Shown: positions 1 to 9,117, counted from the first letter of the stretch. The stretch is DNA of 64,000 bases from UBA2040 sp041751955 (GCA_041751955.1 JBGSIB010000061.1:50701-114700), one strand, 5' to 3'. Notes: a model not told the origin generated them from the letters alone. Program-made: numbers and translations.

Positions 1-223
1 AAAACTTTCTAGTATCTCACCTGAATTTGATATCATTGCCAAGCGAATCCCTGATGTTCCAGGCACACATATTATTGAATATCAGTCGGATATCGACATT
101 ATCGAAATTAAACATGAAGCAAAAAACCGAAAAGGTTTTGCTTTAGGCGCTGTCATTGCAGCGGAATGGTTACATGGTAAAAAAGGAATTTACACCATGA
201 AAGACGTATTAAACTTATCATAA
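1..223 (+). CDS. dapB: 4-hydroxy-tetrahydrodipicolinate reductase, C-terminal end (partial at left edge)
   Basis: Only the last 73 codons are present; the reading frame enters from the left edge (codons start at base 2) and stops at the TAA at 221-223. The visible protein has the DapB C-terminal signature: a PGTH segment, a strand rich in acidic and hydrophobic residues, then HEAKNRKGFALGAVIAAEWL and a final GIYTMKDVL. DapB reduces the dihydrodipicolinate precursor with NAD(P)H in the diaminopimelate/lysine pathway, in the cytoplasm. The next gene, signal peptidase I, starts two bases after the stop, so they are probably co-transcribed; dapB next to lepB is common in flavobacteria (family knowledge). 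The N-terminal NAD-binding half lies outside the window. Confidence 0.93.
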   Translation, partial: KLSSISPEFDIIAKRIPDVPGTHIIEYQSDIDIIEIKHEAKNRKGFALGAVIAAEWLHGKKGIYTMKDVLNLS

Positions 224-225
224 AA

Positions 226-2133
226 ATGGACGTTAAAATTTATTACTTGATCCTTTTGCTTCACCCCTATTTAGCCATGTGGTGGAAAAGTTTTCCGGGT
301 GCAGGAAGACAATCATGGGAAGCGTTGATTCCGGGTTACAATTATTTTGTGGCGTTTAAAGTATCTTGTCAAAAACCATGGTGGTCACTTTTACTTATTG
401 TTCCAGGGGTGCACATTGTCATGTGGATGGTTGTAAATGTAAGTTATATCCGACGTTTCGGTTATTTCAACGTTGGTGACACACTGCAAGGAATATTCTT
501 TCCTTACCTAATTTTTTACAAAATCGCTAAAAATCCATCGGATTACAAAGCAGAAACCAATTGGGCGAATGCTGGAGAAGCCGCTAGTCGTGAGTGGAGT
601 GACCATATTGCTTTATTTCTGACACTTCCTGTAATTGGACACGTGATTGCCTTGGGAATCAAAGCTGTAACACGAGAACGCGCTGGAACAAAATCGAGAG
701 TAAAAGAATGGACAGAAAGTATTTTGTTTGCTTTGGTTGCCGCTGGAATTATTCGAACATACGTATTTGAACCTTTTCAGATTCCTACAGGTTCAATGGA
801 GAAAACACTTTTGGTCGGTGACTTCTTGTTTGTGAATAAATTAGCTTATGGGCCAAAAGTGCCTGTGACGCCATTGTCTTTTCCTTTGGTACACAATACC
901 TTCCCTTGGATAAATGTAAAATCATATTCAACTATTGAAACGTGTAATTATACACGCTTACCTGGTTTTGGTAAAGTGAATCGAAACGACGTGATGGTAT
1001 TTAATTATCCATCTGGTGACACAGCAGTTTACGATCCGAGAATGCCATCTGGATTGATGGGACACGATTATCATGGTGTGGTAATTCGCGAAGCAAAAAG
1101 ATTGTGGTTCGAAGAAACAATTAAAGATCCTTCTGCTTTCAGACAGCAGATTGCAGACAGTTTAGTGAAAATTAATCCTGCTTACAAGAATAATTTTAAT
1201 GCACTTGGAAACAATTCACAAATAGAAACTGAACGTCAAATCATGAATCGATATGGAAAATCGTTGGTTGAAAATTTTGATTATTGGGCGAATAAGGCAC
1301 GCCGAATGATTGCGGTTGACAAGTTAACACAGGACATGTCGGGTGAAATCATTAGCCATCATGGGATAATTTATCGTCCAGTAGATAAGCGCGAAAACTA
1401 TATAAAAAGATGCGTTGGTTTGCCTGGGGATGAAATTGAAATCATAAATTCGATTTTATACATAAACGGAAAAAAAGCCAAAAGAGCTGAAAACCAAAAC
1501 CTTCAATACGAAATTTCTAATTTTATACCGCTTGGAAGAGAATCAATGAAAGAAAAATTTGGATTGGAAGAAGAACGAAATGATTATTATCCATCGAGAA
1601 ATAATCCTGAAGCTTATACCGTTTTTGCGACTCGGAGCGAATTAGCAAAAATTCTCAAGTATTTTCCTGAAGCTAAATCAAAAGTTCACTTAGAACCTAA
1701 GTCTCTAGCACCAGCTTCTGGAATACCAACTTACAGTCAAATGATTAATAATTTGGATAAATTCCCGAAAGATTTTTACATCAACAATACCACAACAGAG
1801 TACACAAAATTTAGATTGCCAAAAAAAGGAACATCGGTAAGAATAAACAAGGATAATATAGCTTGGTACCGAAGAGTGATTGCCGCTTATGAGGGACATA
1901 CTTTAAAAGAAACAAAAGACGGAATTTACATCGATGGTAAAAAAGCAACTTCTTACACTTTTGCTTTGAATTACTATTGGCTAATGGGAGACAATCGCTA
2001 TAATTCGGCTGACTCACGTGTTTGGGGATTCGTGCCTGAAGATCACGTAGTAGGTCGCGCTTCTGTAGTTTGGTATTCTTCTAATCCATACGGCGGGGTG
2101 CGTTGGGAAAGAATTTTCAAAGGTATTCGATAA
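226..2133 (+). CDS. lepB: Signal peptidase I, unusually large
   Basis: Membrane-bound serine protease that removes signal peptides from exported proteins. The catalytic serine is Ser190 in QIPTGSMEKTL, just after a hydrophobic segment at about 163-181. The general-base lysine is Lys394 in NYIKRCVGLPGD. The conserved C-terminal box is GDNRYNSADSRVWG near residue 590. At 635 residues it is about twice the length of the E. coli-type core. There is an N-terminal block of about 130 residues with several hydrophobic segments, an insert of about 150 residues between the serine and lysine boxes, and a second insert of about 150 residues between the lysine box and the C-terminal box. Long lepB proteins are known in Bacteroidota; the function of the inserts is not evident. 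It lies two bases after dapB and four bases before the WbqC-like gene. All catalytic residues are present, so I expect it to be active. Confidence 0.95.
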   Translation: MDVKIYYLILLLHPYLAMWWKSFPGAGRQSWEALIPGYNYFVAFKVSCQKPWWSLLLIVPGVHIVMWMVVNVSYIRRFGYFNVGDTLQGIFFPYLIFYKIAKNPSDYKAETNWANAGEAASREWSDHIALFLTLPVIGHVIALGIKAVTRERAGTKSRVKEWTESILFALVAAGIIRTYVFEPFQIPTGSMEKTLLVGDFLFVNKLAYGPKVPVTPLSFPLVHNTFPWINVKSYSTIETCNYTRLPGFGKVNRNDVMVFNYPSGDTAVYDPRMPSGLMGHDYHGVVIREAKRLWFEETIKDPSAFRQQIADSLVKINPAYKNNFNALGNNSQIETERQIMNRYGKSLVENFDYWANKARRMIAVDKLTQDMSGEIISHHGIIYRPVDKRENYIKRCVGLPGDEIEIINSILYINGKKAKRAENQNLQYEISNFIPLGRESMKEKFGLEEERNDYYPSRNNPEAYTVFATRSELAKILKYFPEAKSKVHLEPKSLAPASGIPTYSQMINNLDKFPKDFYINNTTTEYTKFRLPKKGTSVRINKDNIAWYRRVIAAYEGHTLKETKDGIYIDGKKATSYTFALNYYWLMGDNRYNSADSRVWGFVPEDHVVGRASVVWYSSNPYGGVRWERIFKGIR

Positions 2134-2137
2134 CTAA

Positions 2138-2758
2138 ATGTCTGTTTTCGCCACGTCGTATTTCCCTTCGTCCGAATATTTGAAGGAAATGTGTTGCGCG
2201 GAAAACCCGATTGTTGACTTGGGTGAACATTATATCAAGCAAACCTTTCGAAATCGTTGTAGCATCTTAACGAGCAACGGTATGCAAAATTTAAGTATTC
2301 CAGTTGTAAAACCTGATGGAAATAAAACCAGAACAAAAGACATTCTCGTTACCCAAGATTTGAATTGGCGCAGAGATCATTGGAGAACTATAAAAGCAGC
2401 TTATTCTTCGGCACCATATTTCGAGCATTACGAGACAGAAATTAAAAATCTTGTCTTTCAAGAAACAGAAAAGCTATGGGAATTCAATCAGAATATTATG
2501 AAACAATTAATTTCCTGGTTAGAATTGCCGCTGAGCTACACATACAGTGAAAAATTTATAGAATTGTCTAATTCCGATTTTCGAGATTTTCAATTTGAAA
2601 AAATCAATAAAACCTATACGCAAGTGCTATTCAACCAAGACGAGTTCTTTGCTGAATTATCCATTTTAGACTCACTTTTTTGTTTGGGTCCATTAGCAAG
2701 AAACTTAATATTCAATTCCATCGATTCTAAAATCGAAAAGCCTAACTTTAACTCATGA
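2138..2758 (+). CDS. WbqC-like family protein
   Basis: 206 residues, matching the WbqC-like family in length and pattern: an N-terminal YFPSSEYLKEM, then FRNRCSI, SIPVVKP, and DLNWRRDHWRTIKAAYSSAP (about residues 80-100), the last being the most conserved block of the family. There is no signal peptide or membrane segment, so it is cytoplasmic. WbqC was named from an O-antigen cluster, but the biochemical role is not established and this copy sits with lepB, not with sugar genes. It begins four bases after lepB, and its TGA overlaps the ATG of the following phosphatase gene by four bases (ATGA), which points to translational coupling. I recognise the family confidently but not the function. 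Confidence 0.85.
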   Translation: MSVFATSYFPSSEYLKEMCCAENPIVDLGEHYIKQTFRNRCSILTSNGMQNLSIPVVKPDGNKTRTKDILVTQDLNWRRDHWRTIKAAYSSAPYFEHYETEIKNLVFQETEKLWEFNQNIMKQLISWLELPLSYTYSEKFIELSNSDFRDFQFEKINKTYTQVLFNQDEFFAELSILDSLFCLGPLARNLIFNSIDSKIEKPNFNS

Positions 2759-3705
2759 AAATAGTCTTCTTTTTTACCTTATTTCTAATCTGTAGTTTTT
2801 CGTTTTCACAAGAAAAGACTACTGTTCTGTTCTACAATGTGGAAAATCTTTTCGATACCATAAACGACCCAAAAACGGATGATGATGAGTTCCTTCCGAC
2901 TTCGGAAAAAAAGTGGAATACAGCGAAATACACTGAGAAAGTGAGTCATATTCATGAGGTCATGTCTCAATTCAACAGCATAGGGATAATGGGAATGTGT
3001 GAGGTTGAGAATAAAAATGTTTTGAAAGATGTTGTAAAAAATCAACCACAGAAACTTAAAATCATTCATTTCGAAAGCCAAGATGCTAGAGGAATAGACG
3101 TTGGATTGCTGTACAACAAAAAAATATTCTGTTTGAAGAAAAAGGAGTTTTTGAGATTTACAGTTGAAGTCAAGGGCGAGCAAAAAGCAACACGTGACAT
3201 TTTAGTTGTCGAATTAAAAAAAGGCAAAGAACGAGTTCACGTCTTGGTGAATCATTGGCCAAGCAGATACGGTGGTGAAACGGAAACTGAAGCAGCTCGA
3301 ATGCTGGCGGCACAGACGGCTTCAAAATACCTTGATTCTGTTCTGGCCAAGAACCCCAAAGCGAAAATTATTCTAATGGGAGATTTGAATGATTATCCAA
3401 CAAATAATTCCGTGCAAAGGATAAGCGAAAAACTGTCTCCAATGATTACCGCTGAGTCAGGAACTAAAGGTGGAAGCCATTCTTACAAAAACGAGTGGAA
3501 CATACTTGATCATATGCTTATCTCACAAGGATTAAAGGATTCAGAAGGTATGCGAGCGCTAACTAATTCTGGAAAAATCAACGAGTTTCCTTTTCTTTTT
3601 GAAATCTACAAAGAAAATGTGGTTCCTTTTAGAACCTATGCTGGGACAAAATATTTAGGCGGATATTCTGACCATTTGCCGGTGTCTTTCGAACTGATTT
3701 TTTAA
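2755..3705 (+). CDS. Secreted endonuclease/exonuclease/phosphatase family protein
   Basis: 316 residues with an N-terminal signal peptide (residues 1-19, ending FSFSQ). The EEP-fold metal and catalytic motifs are in order: FYNVENLFD (Asn28, Glu30), GMCEVENK (Glu83), NHWPSRYGG, MGDLNDYP (Asp210, Asn212) and the terminal SDHLPV (Asp306, His307). These predict a divalent-metal phosphoesterase acting on nucleic acid or another phosphodiester outside the cytoplasmic membrane. Substrate cannot be told from sequence. The start is fixed by the ATGA overlap with the WbqC-like gene. The stop codon is one base from the stop of the convergent downstream gene, leaving no space for a terminator. Confidence 0.9.
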   Translation: MKIVFFFTLFLICSFSFSQEKTTVLFYNVENLFDTINDPKTDDDEFLPTSEKKWNTAKYTEKVSHIHEVMSQFNSIGIMGMCEVENKNVLKDVVKNQPQKLKIIHFESQDARGIDVGLLYNKKIFCLKKKEFLRFTVEVKGEQKATRDILVVELKKGKERVHVLVNHWPSRYGGETETEAARMLAAQTASKYLDSVLAKNPKAKIILMGDLNDYPTNNSVQRISEKLSPMITAESGTKGGSHSYKNEWNILDHMLISQGLKDSEGMRALTNSGKINEFPFLFEIYKENVVPFRTYAGTKYLGGYSDHLPVSFELIF

Positions 3706-3706
3706 A

Positions 3707-5059
3707 TTAATCGGTAAAATCTTTTGGTAAACGTTCCTTGTATAAGAATTTCTTTTGAGGGCTTTCAAACGGTCGATAAACATAATAAACTGAGTTATCA
3801 TGTATTACCATTTTTTCTAAATATTTAAAATTCAACTGGTATTTTTGAGTGACTTCTCCTGTTGTCAAATCAATTTTACCCAAGTAACTTACTCCACCTT
3901 TTTCATACCCTCCATAGACAAATCCTGTGACATCATCTTGTAAGAGTTCACTTTTCCAACCCGTTTGTTTTTTATTGAGATGGTGCGTAATATCTACTTC
4001 AGACTTGAGTTCACCTGCCAAATTATGACGGTACATCTTTTCAGTGTAATAATCAAAAACTACAAGCTCCTCACTTGCTTTGAAAAAAGGCGCATATAAA
4101 GCTTTATAGTAGATTGATTGTGTGAAATAGTTAGCTCCAACCCAAATTTCTGCATCGATTCCAGATTCCTGCTCCATTTTTCTCGCCCAGAGTTTCGTTC
4201 TAGAATCAACCCATTTATATTCAGCACGATACAATTCCATCATCAAATCATCACGTATGGTTCTGAATTTGTCATAGGTAGAATCTTGTTGATCGTATTT
4301 CCAAAAAGAGAACTCAGGATAATTTCGATCGAAATCTGAATAATATAGTTGAAAACCATTCGTATCCAGAATAGGCGCCACATATCGGTAATAGTAATCT
4401 TTCCCGAGCTGCGCTATCTTCAAACTGTTCCCAACCGGAATAACGGTGAAAACTTTATCTGTACAAATCACATGAACGTTTCCTCTAAAATCATTTTCCA
4501 AATGTGTTGCTCTTCCTGGGACAGGAAATGTATTGAGAATTTTTTCGCCATCAAATAATAATATTTCTGAGCCTTTATTCAGTCTTTTGGAATAGGTTAA
4601 CAATACCAAATTGCCATTTTTCAATACTTCGAAATCTTCAACATGCAATCTTGTGCTACTAAATACTGTATCAACAGCACCTGGAGCTTTCACCGTGATT
4701 TCTTTTAATTCCTGAACATTTGAACTACGCATTCTCACCTCCAGTATCATCGTGTCATCTTCAATGTCAAATGATCGTTGAAAAGTTTCATAATCTGGGT
4801 GCGAACAAACGATTTTTATTTTTCCTTGAGCATCAGTAACGAATTCATACTTTCCATTTTCATCTGTTTTTCCAACGGAAACAATACGGTTCTGCGAAGC
4901 AGTCACGGTAACAGAAGTAATTGGAAGAGAAGTTTTATTATCTATAACCTTGAACGTCAAATTGGTTTGCGCAAAAGCAGAAAAGCCAGTAAAGTAGAAT
5001 GTTACTGTGACTATAAAAATCTTAAAAAAATAATTCAAGTATATTTGAGGATGACGCAT
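3707..5059 (-). CDS. Secreted protein with carboxypeptidase-regulatory-like domain, function unknown
   Basis: 450 residues with a signal peptide of about 30 residues ending in FAQ. Residues about 33-112 fit a carboxypeptidase-regulatory-like beta-sandwich (TFKVIDNKTSLPITSVTV, then a GKYEF strand). The remainder (about 120-450) is rich in short beta strands and aromatic residues and reads like a propeller-type fold, but I do not recognise it. No catalytic motif and no type 9 sorting domain are visible. It is most likely periplasmic or envelope-exposed. It is the last gene on the minus strand before the convergent phosphatase gene and has no obvious operon partner; ilvE lies upstream with a gap of 79 bases. 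Confidence 0.75.
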   Translation of the reverse strand: MRHPQIYLNYFFKIFIVTVTFYFTGFSAFAQTNLTFKVIDNKTSLPITSVTVTASQNRIVSVGKTDENGKYEFVTDAQGKIKIVCSHPDYETFQRSFDIEDDTMILEVRMRSSNVQELKEITVKAPGAVDTVFSSTRLHVEDFEVLKNGNLVLLTYSKRLNKGSEILLFDGEKILNTFPVPGRATHLENDFRGNVHVICTDKVFTVIPVGNSLKIAQLGKDYYYRYVAPILDTNGFQLYYSDFDRNYPEFSFWKYDQQDSTYDKFRTIRDDLMMELYRAEYKWVDSRTKLWARKMEQESGIDAEIWVGANYFTQSIYYKALYAPFFKASEELVVFDYYTEKMYRHNLAGELKSEVDITHHLNKKQTGWKSELLQDDVTGFVYGGYEKGGVSYLGKIDLTTGEVTQKYQLNFKYLEKMVIHDNSVYYVYRPFESPQKKFLYKERLPKDFTD

Positions 5060-5138
5060 TGGTATGGTTTCTACTTATGATGCATGAACAAAATGCATTC
5101 CACAAAAACGTTTCCAAAAAATCAAAAGATTCAAGGTA

Positions 5139-6218
5139 TTATTTGATTCTTAAACACCAGTTCATGGGGTCAGGTTTTGTTCCCGATTTGATTCCATTGA
5201 GCTCTTCCTTTATTCTATTGGACAATTTTCTATCCTCAATTGCCGGTAAGATTAAATCTTCATTCCGATAGCCAATTTTTGCGATGTGAGCTATAGTCGC
5301 AGCTGTGCCAGCTCCAAAAGCGTCTTGCAGTCTTCCGCTTCGTGCAGCTTCAACAATTTCTTGAACGGAAACCTTACGTTCCTCTACTTTTACTCCCCAA
5401 GATTTGGCTAATTCCACAACAGATCTTTTGGTTACGCCTCGCAAAATTGTATCGCTGTCTTCAGATGGTGTTATTAAAACATCGTCGATTACAAAACAAA
5501 CGTTCATCGTTCCTGACTCCTCAATATAGGCATGTTCTTGGCCATCGGTCCAAAGCAGTTGATGATATCCTTCTTCCAAAGCTTTTTTTGCAGGATATAA
5601 ACTCGCCGCATAATTTCCTGCAGTTTTTGCTCTTCCCACTCCTCCAACGGCGGCACGCGTATAAAATTCTTCAATTTTCACATTGACTGGCTCAGAATAA
5701 TATGCGCCTACAGGACAAGTAAATATGATGAATTTGTAGGTATCAGATGGTTTAATACCAATGTATTCGTCAGTAGCAATAATAAAAGGACGTATATATA
5801 ATGAATAACCTTCTCTATTAGGAACCCATTCTTTATCAACTTCAAGAACTTTTCTAATACATTCAATAAATATTTCCTCAGATAAAACAGGCATGCACAT
5901 GCGTTCGCATGACTCTGCAAAACGTTTTGCATTCATATCAGGACGAAAAACAAGAATATCACCTTCGGCAGTTTTACTCGCTTTCATTCCTTCAAAAATG
6001 GTTTGACCATAATGTAAAATAGAACTTGCTGGATGCATCGGTAAATTCTGGAATTCACTAATTTCTGGTGTCTGCCATGCGCCATTCGCATACTCCATCA
6101 CAAGCATATGATCGCTAAAAACTTTACCAAATGGCAAGTTGTCCCAATCTACATCATTGATTTTAGAGGTTTGAGTACGATTTACTTTTATGTCGAATTG
6201 TTCTGATAGCATAATCAT
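5139..6218 (-). CDS. ilvE: Branched-chain amino acid aminotransferase
   Basis: Cytoplasmic PLP enzyme that interconverts leucine, isoleucine and valine with their 2-oxo acids using glutamate/2-oxoglutarate. 359 residues. Fold-type IV motifs are present: the PLP lysine Lys198 in GRAKTAGNYAAS, EESGTMNV (Glu234), and a C-terminal GAGTAATIAHI phosphate-binding loop. A promoter -7 box 24-31 bases upstream supports the ATG at 6218 and leaves a leader of about 16 bases; an internal ATG two codons later is also possible. No ilv neighbours are present, so it is probably a single-gene unit. Confidence 0.95.
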   Translation of the reverse strand: MIMLSEQFDIKVNRTQTSKINDVDWDNLPFGKVFSDHMLVMEYANGAWQTPEISEFQNLPMHPASSILHYGQTIFEGMKASKTAEGDILVFRPDMNAKRFAESCERMCMPVLSEEIFIECIRKVLEVDKEWVPNREGYSLYIRPFIIATDEYIGIKPSDTYKFIIFTCPVGAYYSEPVNVKIEEFYTRAAVGGVGRAKTAGNYAASLYPAKKALEEGYHQLLWTDGQEHAYIEESGTMNVCFVIDDVLITPSEDSDTILRGVTKRSVVELAKSWGVKVEERKVSVQEIVEAARSGRLQDAFGAGTAATIAHIAKIGYRNEDLILPAIEDRKLSNRIKEELNGIKSGTKPDPMNWCLRIK

Positions 6219-6241
6219 TTCTTAGTGGCGCGAAGATACTC

Positions 6242-6249
6242 CAAATGTA
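6242..6249 (-). promoter_or_regulatory. Bacteroidota-type -7 box for ilvE
   Basis: The minus strand reads TACATTTG, an exact match to the TAnnTTTG -7 element. It places transcription start near 6234, about 16 bases before the ilvE ATG. No good -33 TTG is visible at 19-21 bases. Confidence 0.55.
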
Positions 6250-6344
6250 ATACACATCAAACTATTTAAGAAAATATAGCATTTAAAATTCTAGGTCAAG
6301 GAAAGGAATTATCTTAATTTTATAGTGCTAAAAAGCCATGTGAT

Positions 6345-8243
6345 TTGAAAAAAAGTCTTGATATTTTACAGCATTTTTGGGGTTACAACCAGTTTCGTCC
6401 TTTTCAGGAGGATATTATTGATAGTGCAATATACGGTCACGATACTTTAGCTTTACTTCCAACAGGTGGCGGAAAATCAATTTGTTTTCAAATCCCTGGA
6501 ATTGCTCGCGAAGGAATGACTATCGTAATTTCCCCGTTGATTGCCTTGATGCAAGATCAAGTTAAAAATCTAAAATCACGTGGCATTCATGCACAGGCAA
6601 TTTATGCGGGAATGAGCTATAGAGAAATAGATATTCTGCTGGATAACGCTGTTTTTGGTGGAATCGACTTTTTATACGTTTCGCCAGAAAGATTACAAAC
6701 TCGATTATTTGTTGAACGTTTTAAAAAAATGCAAATCGGCTTGGTAGTAGTTGATGAAGCGCATTGTATTTCTGAATGGGGGCATGACTTTCGTCCATCT
6801 TATTCGAAAATTGCAGATTTAAGAGACTATCATCCTGAAGTCCCCATTATAGCGCTAACCGCCACGGCAACCCAAAAAGTTCAAGAAGACATCATCGTTC
6901 AACTAAAATTGAAAAACCCTAATATTTTTCATGGACCTTTTGCACGAAAAAACATTTCTTTTCAGATTCAAAAGACAGAAGACAAACTCGGAAGAATTTT
7001 AGAATACTGCAATGCCAGACCCGGAGAAACAGGTATTATATACTGTCAAACCCGTAAAAGCGTAAAAAATGTAGCTCGACTTTTGCATTCACATAAACTG
7101 AGTGTTGGAATTTATCATGGAGGATTGCAGCAGGAAGATAGAAACTCAATGATGAAAGATTGGATTTCTGATTCACGAAAAATCATGGTAGCTACGAACG
7201 CGTTTGGTATGGGTATTGACAAAGGTGATGTTCGTTATGTTATTCATTTTGAGTCACCTAACAATATAGAAGCTTATTACCAAGAAGCAGGACGTGCTGG
7301 ACGTGACGAAAAGGAAGCACAAGCTATTTTGCTTTATTCAGATAGAGATTTTGAAAAAATGGAGGAGCAACTAGAGGCTCAGTTTCCTCCAGAAGAAGAT
7401 GTAAAATTAGTATATCGAGCTTTATGTAATCATTTACAAATTGCAATAGGTTCAGGTCTTGAGGAAAGCTATCATTTTGAAATTCGTCGATTAAGCGAAA
7501 AATTTAACATTCAAATTCAAAAAGTTTATCATTCCTTGAAACTTTTGGAATTAAATGGTGATTTGCAATTCTCTGAATCTGTTTTTCATCCGACCAAAGT
7601 GAAAATAGCCATTGGAAATACTGAATTATACGGATTCCAAATTAAAAATGAGCGCCTGTCCCCGCTTATAACCTTGATGGCCAGAAGTTATCCTGGAATT
7701 TTTCAATTGTTTTTCGAACTGGATGAAGCTCAATTTTGTAAAAGACTGAACATTACTGCTGGAGAACTGGAAAAACAGCTAAAAGAATTAGAGAAAATGG
7801 GAGTTTGTGATATTTCTTGGCGGAGTTCACTTCCAGCGGTAACCTTAACACATGAACGTTTGCCGGATGATTATATCCGTTTAAACTCCAAAATATATTT
7901 TAATCGCAAGAAATTGGCCTTTGAACGATTAGAGGCTATGAAAAACTATGCAACAATGGCTGTTTGTCGCAACATTAATCTTCTTCATTATTTCAGCCAA
8001 CCAGCTGAAAAATGCGGAGTTTGTGATATTTGTATTCTAGAAAAAAACAAAAGAATAAAGGCCGAAATTGAAAAAGACATGATTCTTTCACTTGAAAAAC
8101 CTTTGAGCTTCAACGAATTGATGCACGAACTAAAAGTTGATGCGAAAGCGCTGAATTACCTGCTTCGGAAATACCTTTTGGACGAAAAAATTACAATAGA
8201 GAACGAAAAGTACGTTTTGTATAAGAAGTCAAAAAGAAAATAG
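6345..8243 (+). CDS. recQ: ATP-dependent DNA helicase RecQ, TTG start
   Basis: 632 residues. RecQ unwinds DNA 3'-5' in recombination and replication-fork repair. The Walker A motif is LPTGGGKS (Lys44), the Walker B is VVDEAHCISEW (DEAH 137-140), and motif VI is YYQEAGRAGRD. The RecQ zinc module follows, with cysteines in MAVCRNINLL and CGVCDIC. A winged-helix region and a basic tail (KKSKRK) follow, but I see no HRDC domain, so it is shorter at the C-terminus than E. coli RecQ. No ATG is in frame before motif 0: the ATG at 6338 is followed at once by TGA in its own frame, and the frame used is closed upstream by a TAA at 6315. The start is therefore the TTG at 6345. It converges on the XRE/S24 gene with one base between stops. 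Confidence 0.95.
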   Translation: MKKSLDILQHFWGYNQFRPFQEDIIDSAIYGHDTLALLPTGGGKSICFQIPGIAREGMTIVISPLIALMQDQVKNLKSRGIHAQAIYAGMSYREIDILLDNAVFGGIDFLYVSPERLQTRLFVERFKKMQIGLVVVDEAHCISEWGHDFRPSYSKIADLRDYHPEVPIIALTATATQKVQEDIIVQLKLKNPNIFHGPFARKNISFQIQKTEDKLGRILEYCNARPGETGIIYCQTRKSVKNVARLLHSHKLSVGIYHGGLQQEDRNSMMKDWISDSRKIMVATNAFGMGIDKGDVRYVIHFESPNNIEAYYQEAGRAGRDEKEAQAILLYSDRDFEKMEEQLEAQFPPEEDVKLVYRALCNHLQIAIGSGLEESYHFEIRRLSEKFNIQIQKVYHSLKLLELNGDLQFSESVFHPTKVKIAIGNTELYGFQIKNERLSPLITLMARSYPGIFQLFFELDEAQFCKRLNITAGELEKQLKELEKMGVCDISWRSSLPAVTLTHERLPDDYIRLNSKIYFNRKKLAFERLEAMKNYATMAVCRNINLLHYFSQPAEKCGVCDICILEKNKRIKAEIEKDMILSLEKPLSFNELMHELKVDAKALNYLLRKYLLDEKITIENEKYVLYKKSKRK

Positions 8244-8244
8244 A

Positions 8245-9042
8245 TTACTTTAAGTTCATTTTCAGACTATGAACCTCTTGTTGCAGCGCTTGGACAGATT
8301 TCGTTAAGCCGTTTTCATCTAATTTTATATCGGGTAATTCAGGAGAAATATAATTTACAAATCGCCAAATTTCAAGTATTTCGTTTGCCTTTACTTCGTA
8401 TGGTTCGTAAAAAGTATTGGTTGAACAAAGTTGAAAACTCTCATTACTTGTGAGTCTATTATTCAAAACTTTAAATACGATTCCGTCTTCTTTCGTTACG
8501 ACAATGCTTGGAGTAGCATCTCGAATTGTCATCCAGTTTTGTACATATTCAGCCACAACATAAGAACCCTCTACAACCGGTGGCATAGAATCTCCTTTAA
8601 TCGGAAATGATCTATATTTTTTATTCTTACTTAAGAAAGGTAAATGAAAAGTTGGAAGTATTTTAAGATATTCAGGATCAGCATATCCATTTGCATAACC
8701 TGCACTTGCCTTCGCAGGAATCATTTCAATTAAATCCTCATTGTTTGAATCTACAATTGAAGTAAGTACTCTCAAGTTTTTTCCAGATGTATCTGCTTTT
8801 GGTCCTTCGATGACTTCAATAATTTCAACTTCTGTTAAAGTGGACAAATCCTTCTTAACCAAATCATCTATTGAAATATGAAAATAGTAGCTAAATGCAA
8901 TAAGATTCTCCACACTTGGTTGTGCCACTTCATTTTCATAACCGCTATACGATGACCTCGTTAATCCCAATGCAGATGCTGTTTCCTCTTGAGATTGAGA
9001 TATACGTTTTCGTAATAATTTTAGATTTTGACCTGTGAACAT
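8245..9042 (-). CDS. XRE-family regulator with LexA/S24-like C-terminal domain
   Basis: 265 residues. Residues about 4-60 form a lambda-repressor-like helix-turn-helix (SQSQEETASALGLTRSSYSG). Residues about 105-235 are a peptidase S24 domain: possible self-cleavage site Ala114-Gly115 in KASAGYANGY, catalytic Ser152 in FPIKGDSMPP, and catalytic Lys191 in GIVFKVL. All three features of an autocleavable repressor are therefore present. A short helical tail (about 245-265) may be a coiled coil. This family is widespread in Bacteroidota; regulon and trigger are unknown. It is not LexA, which has a different DNA-binding domain. It lies 75 bases downstream of the YihY gene on the same strand; a small inverted repeat just upstream of its start could be an autoregulatory operator. 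Convergent with recQ. Confidence 0.88.
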   Translation of the reverse strand: MFTGQNLKLLRKRISQSQEETASALGLTRSSYSGYENEVAQPSVENLIAFSYYFHISIDDLVKKDLSTLTEVEIIEVIEGPKADTSGKNLRVLTSIVDSNNEDLIEMIPAKASAGYANGYADPEYLKILPTFHLPFLSKNKKYRSFPIKGDSMPPVVEGSYVVAEYVQNWMTIRDATPSIVVTKEDGIVFKVLNNRLTSNESFQLCSTNTFYEPYEVKANEILEIWRFVNYISPELPDIKLDENGLTKSVQALQQEVHSLKMNLK

Positions 9043-9050
9043 GCTGAATT

Positions 9051-9063
9051 ATTAATCGTTAAT
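9051..9063. promoter_or_regulatory. Possible operator: ATTAA-3-TTAAT inverted repeat
   Basis: ATTAATCGTTAAT lies 9 bases upstream of the XRE/S24 start codon, a usual place for an autorepressor site. Short AT-rich palindromes are common in this genome, so this is tentative. Confidence 0.25.
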
Positions 9064-9117
9064 TTGTCGGAAAATTAATCAAAATAATCAAAGAGAACAA
9101 AAAAATAACAAAGAAAT

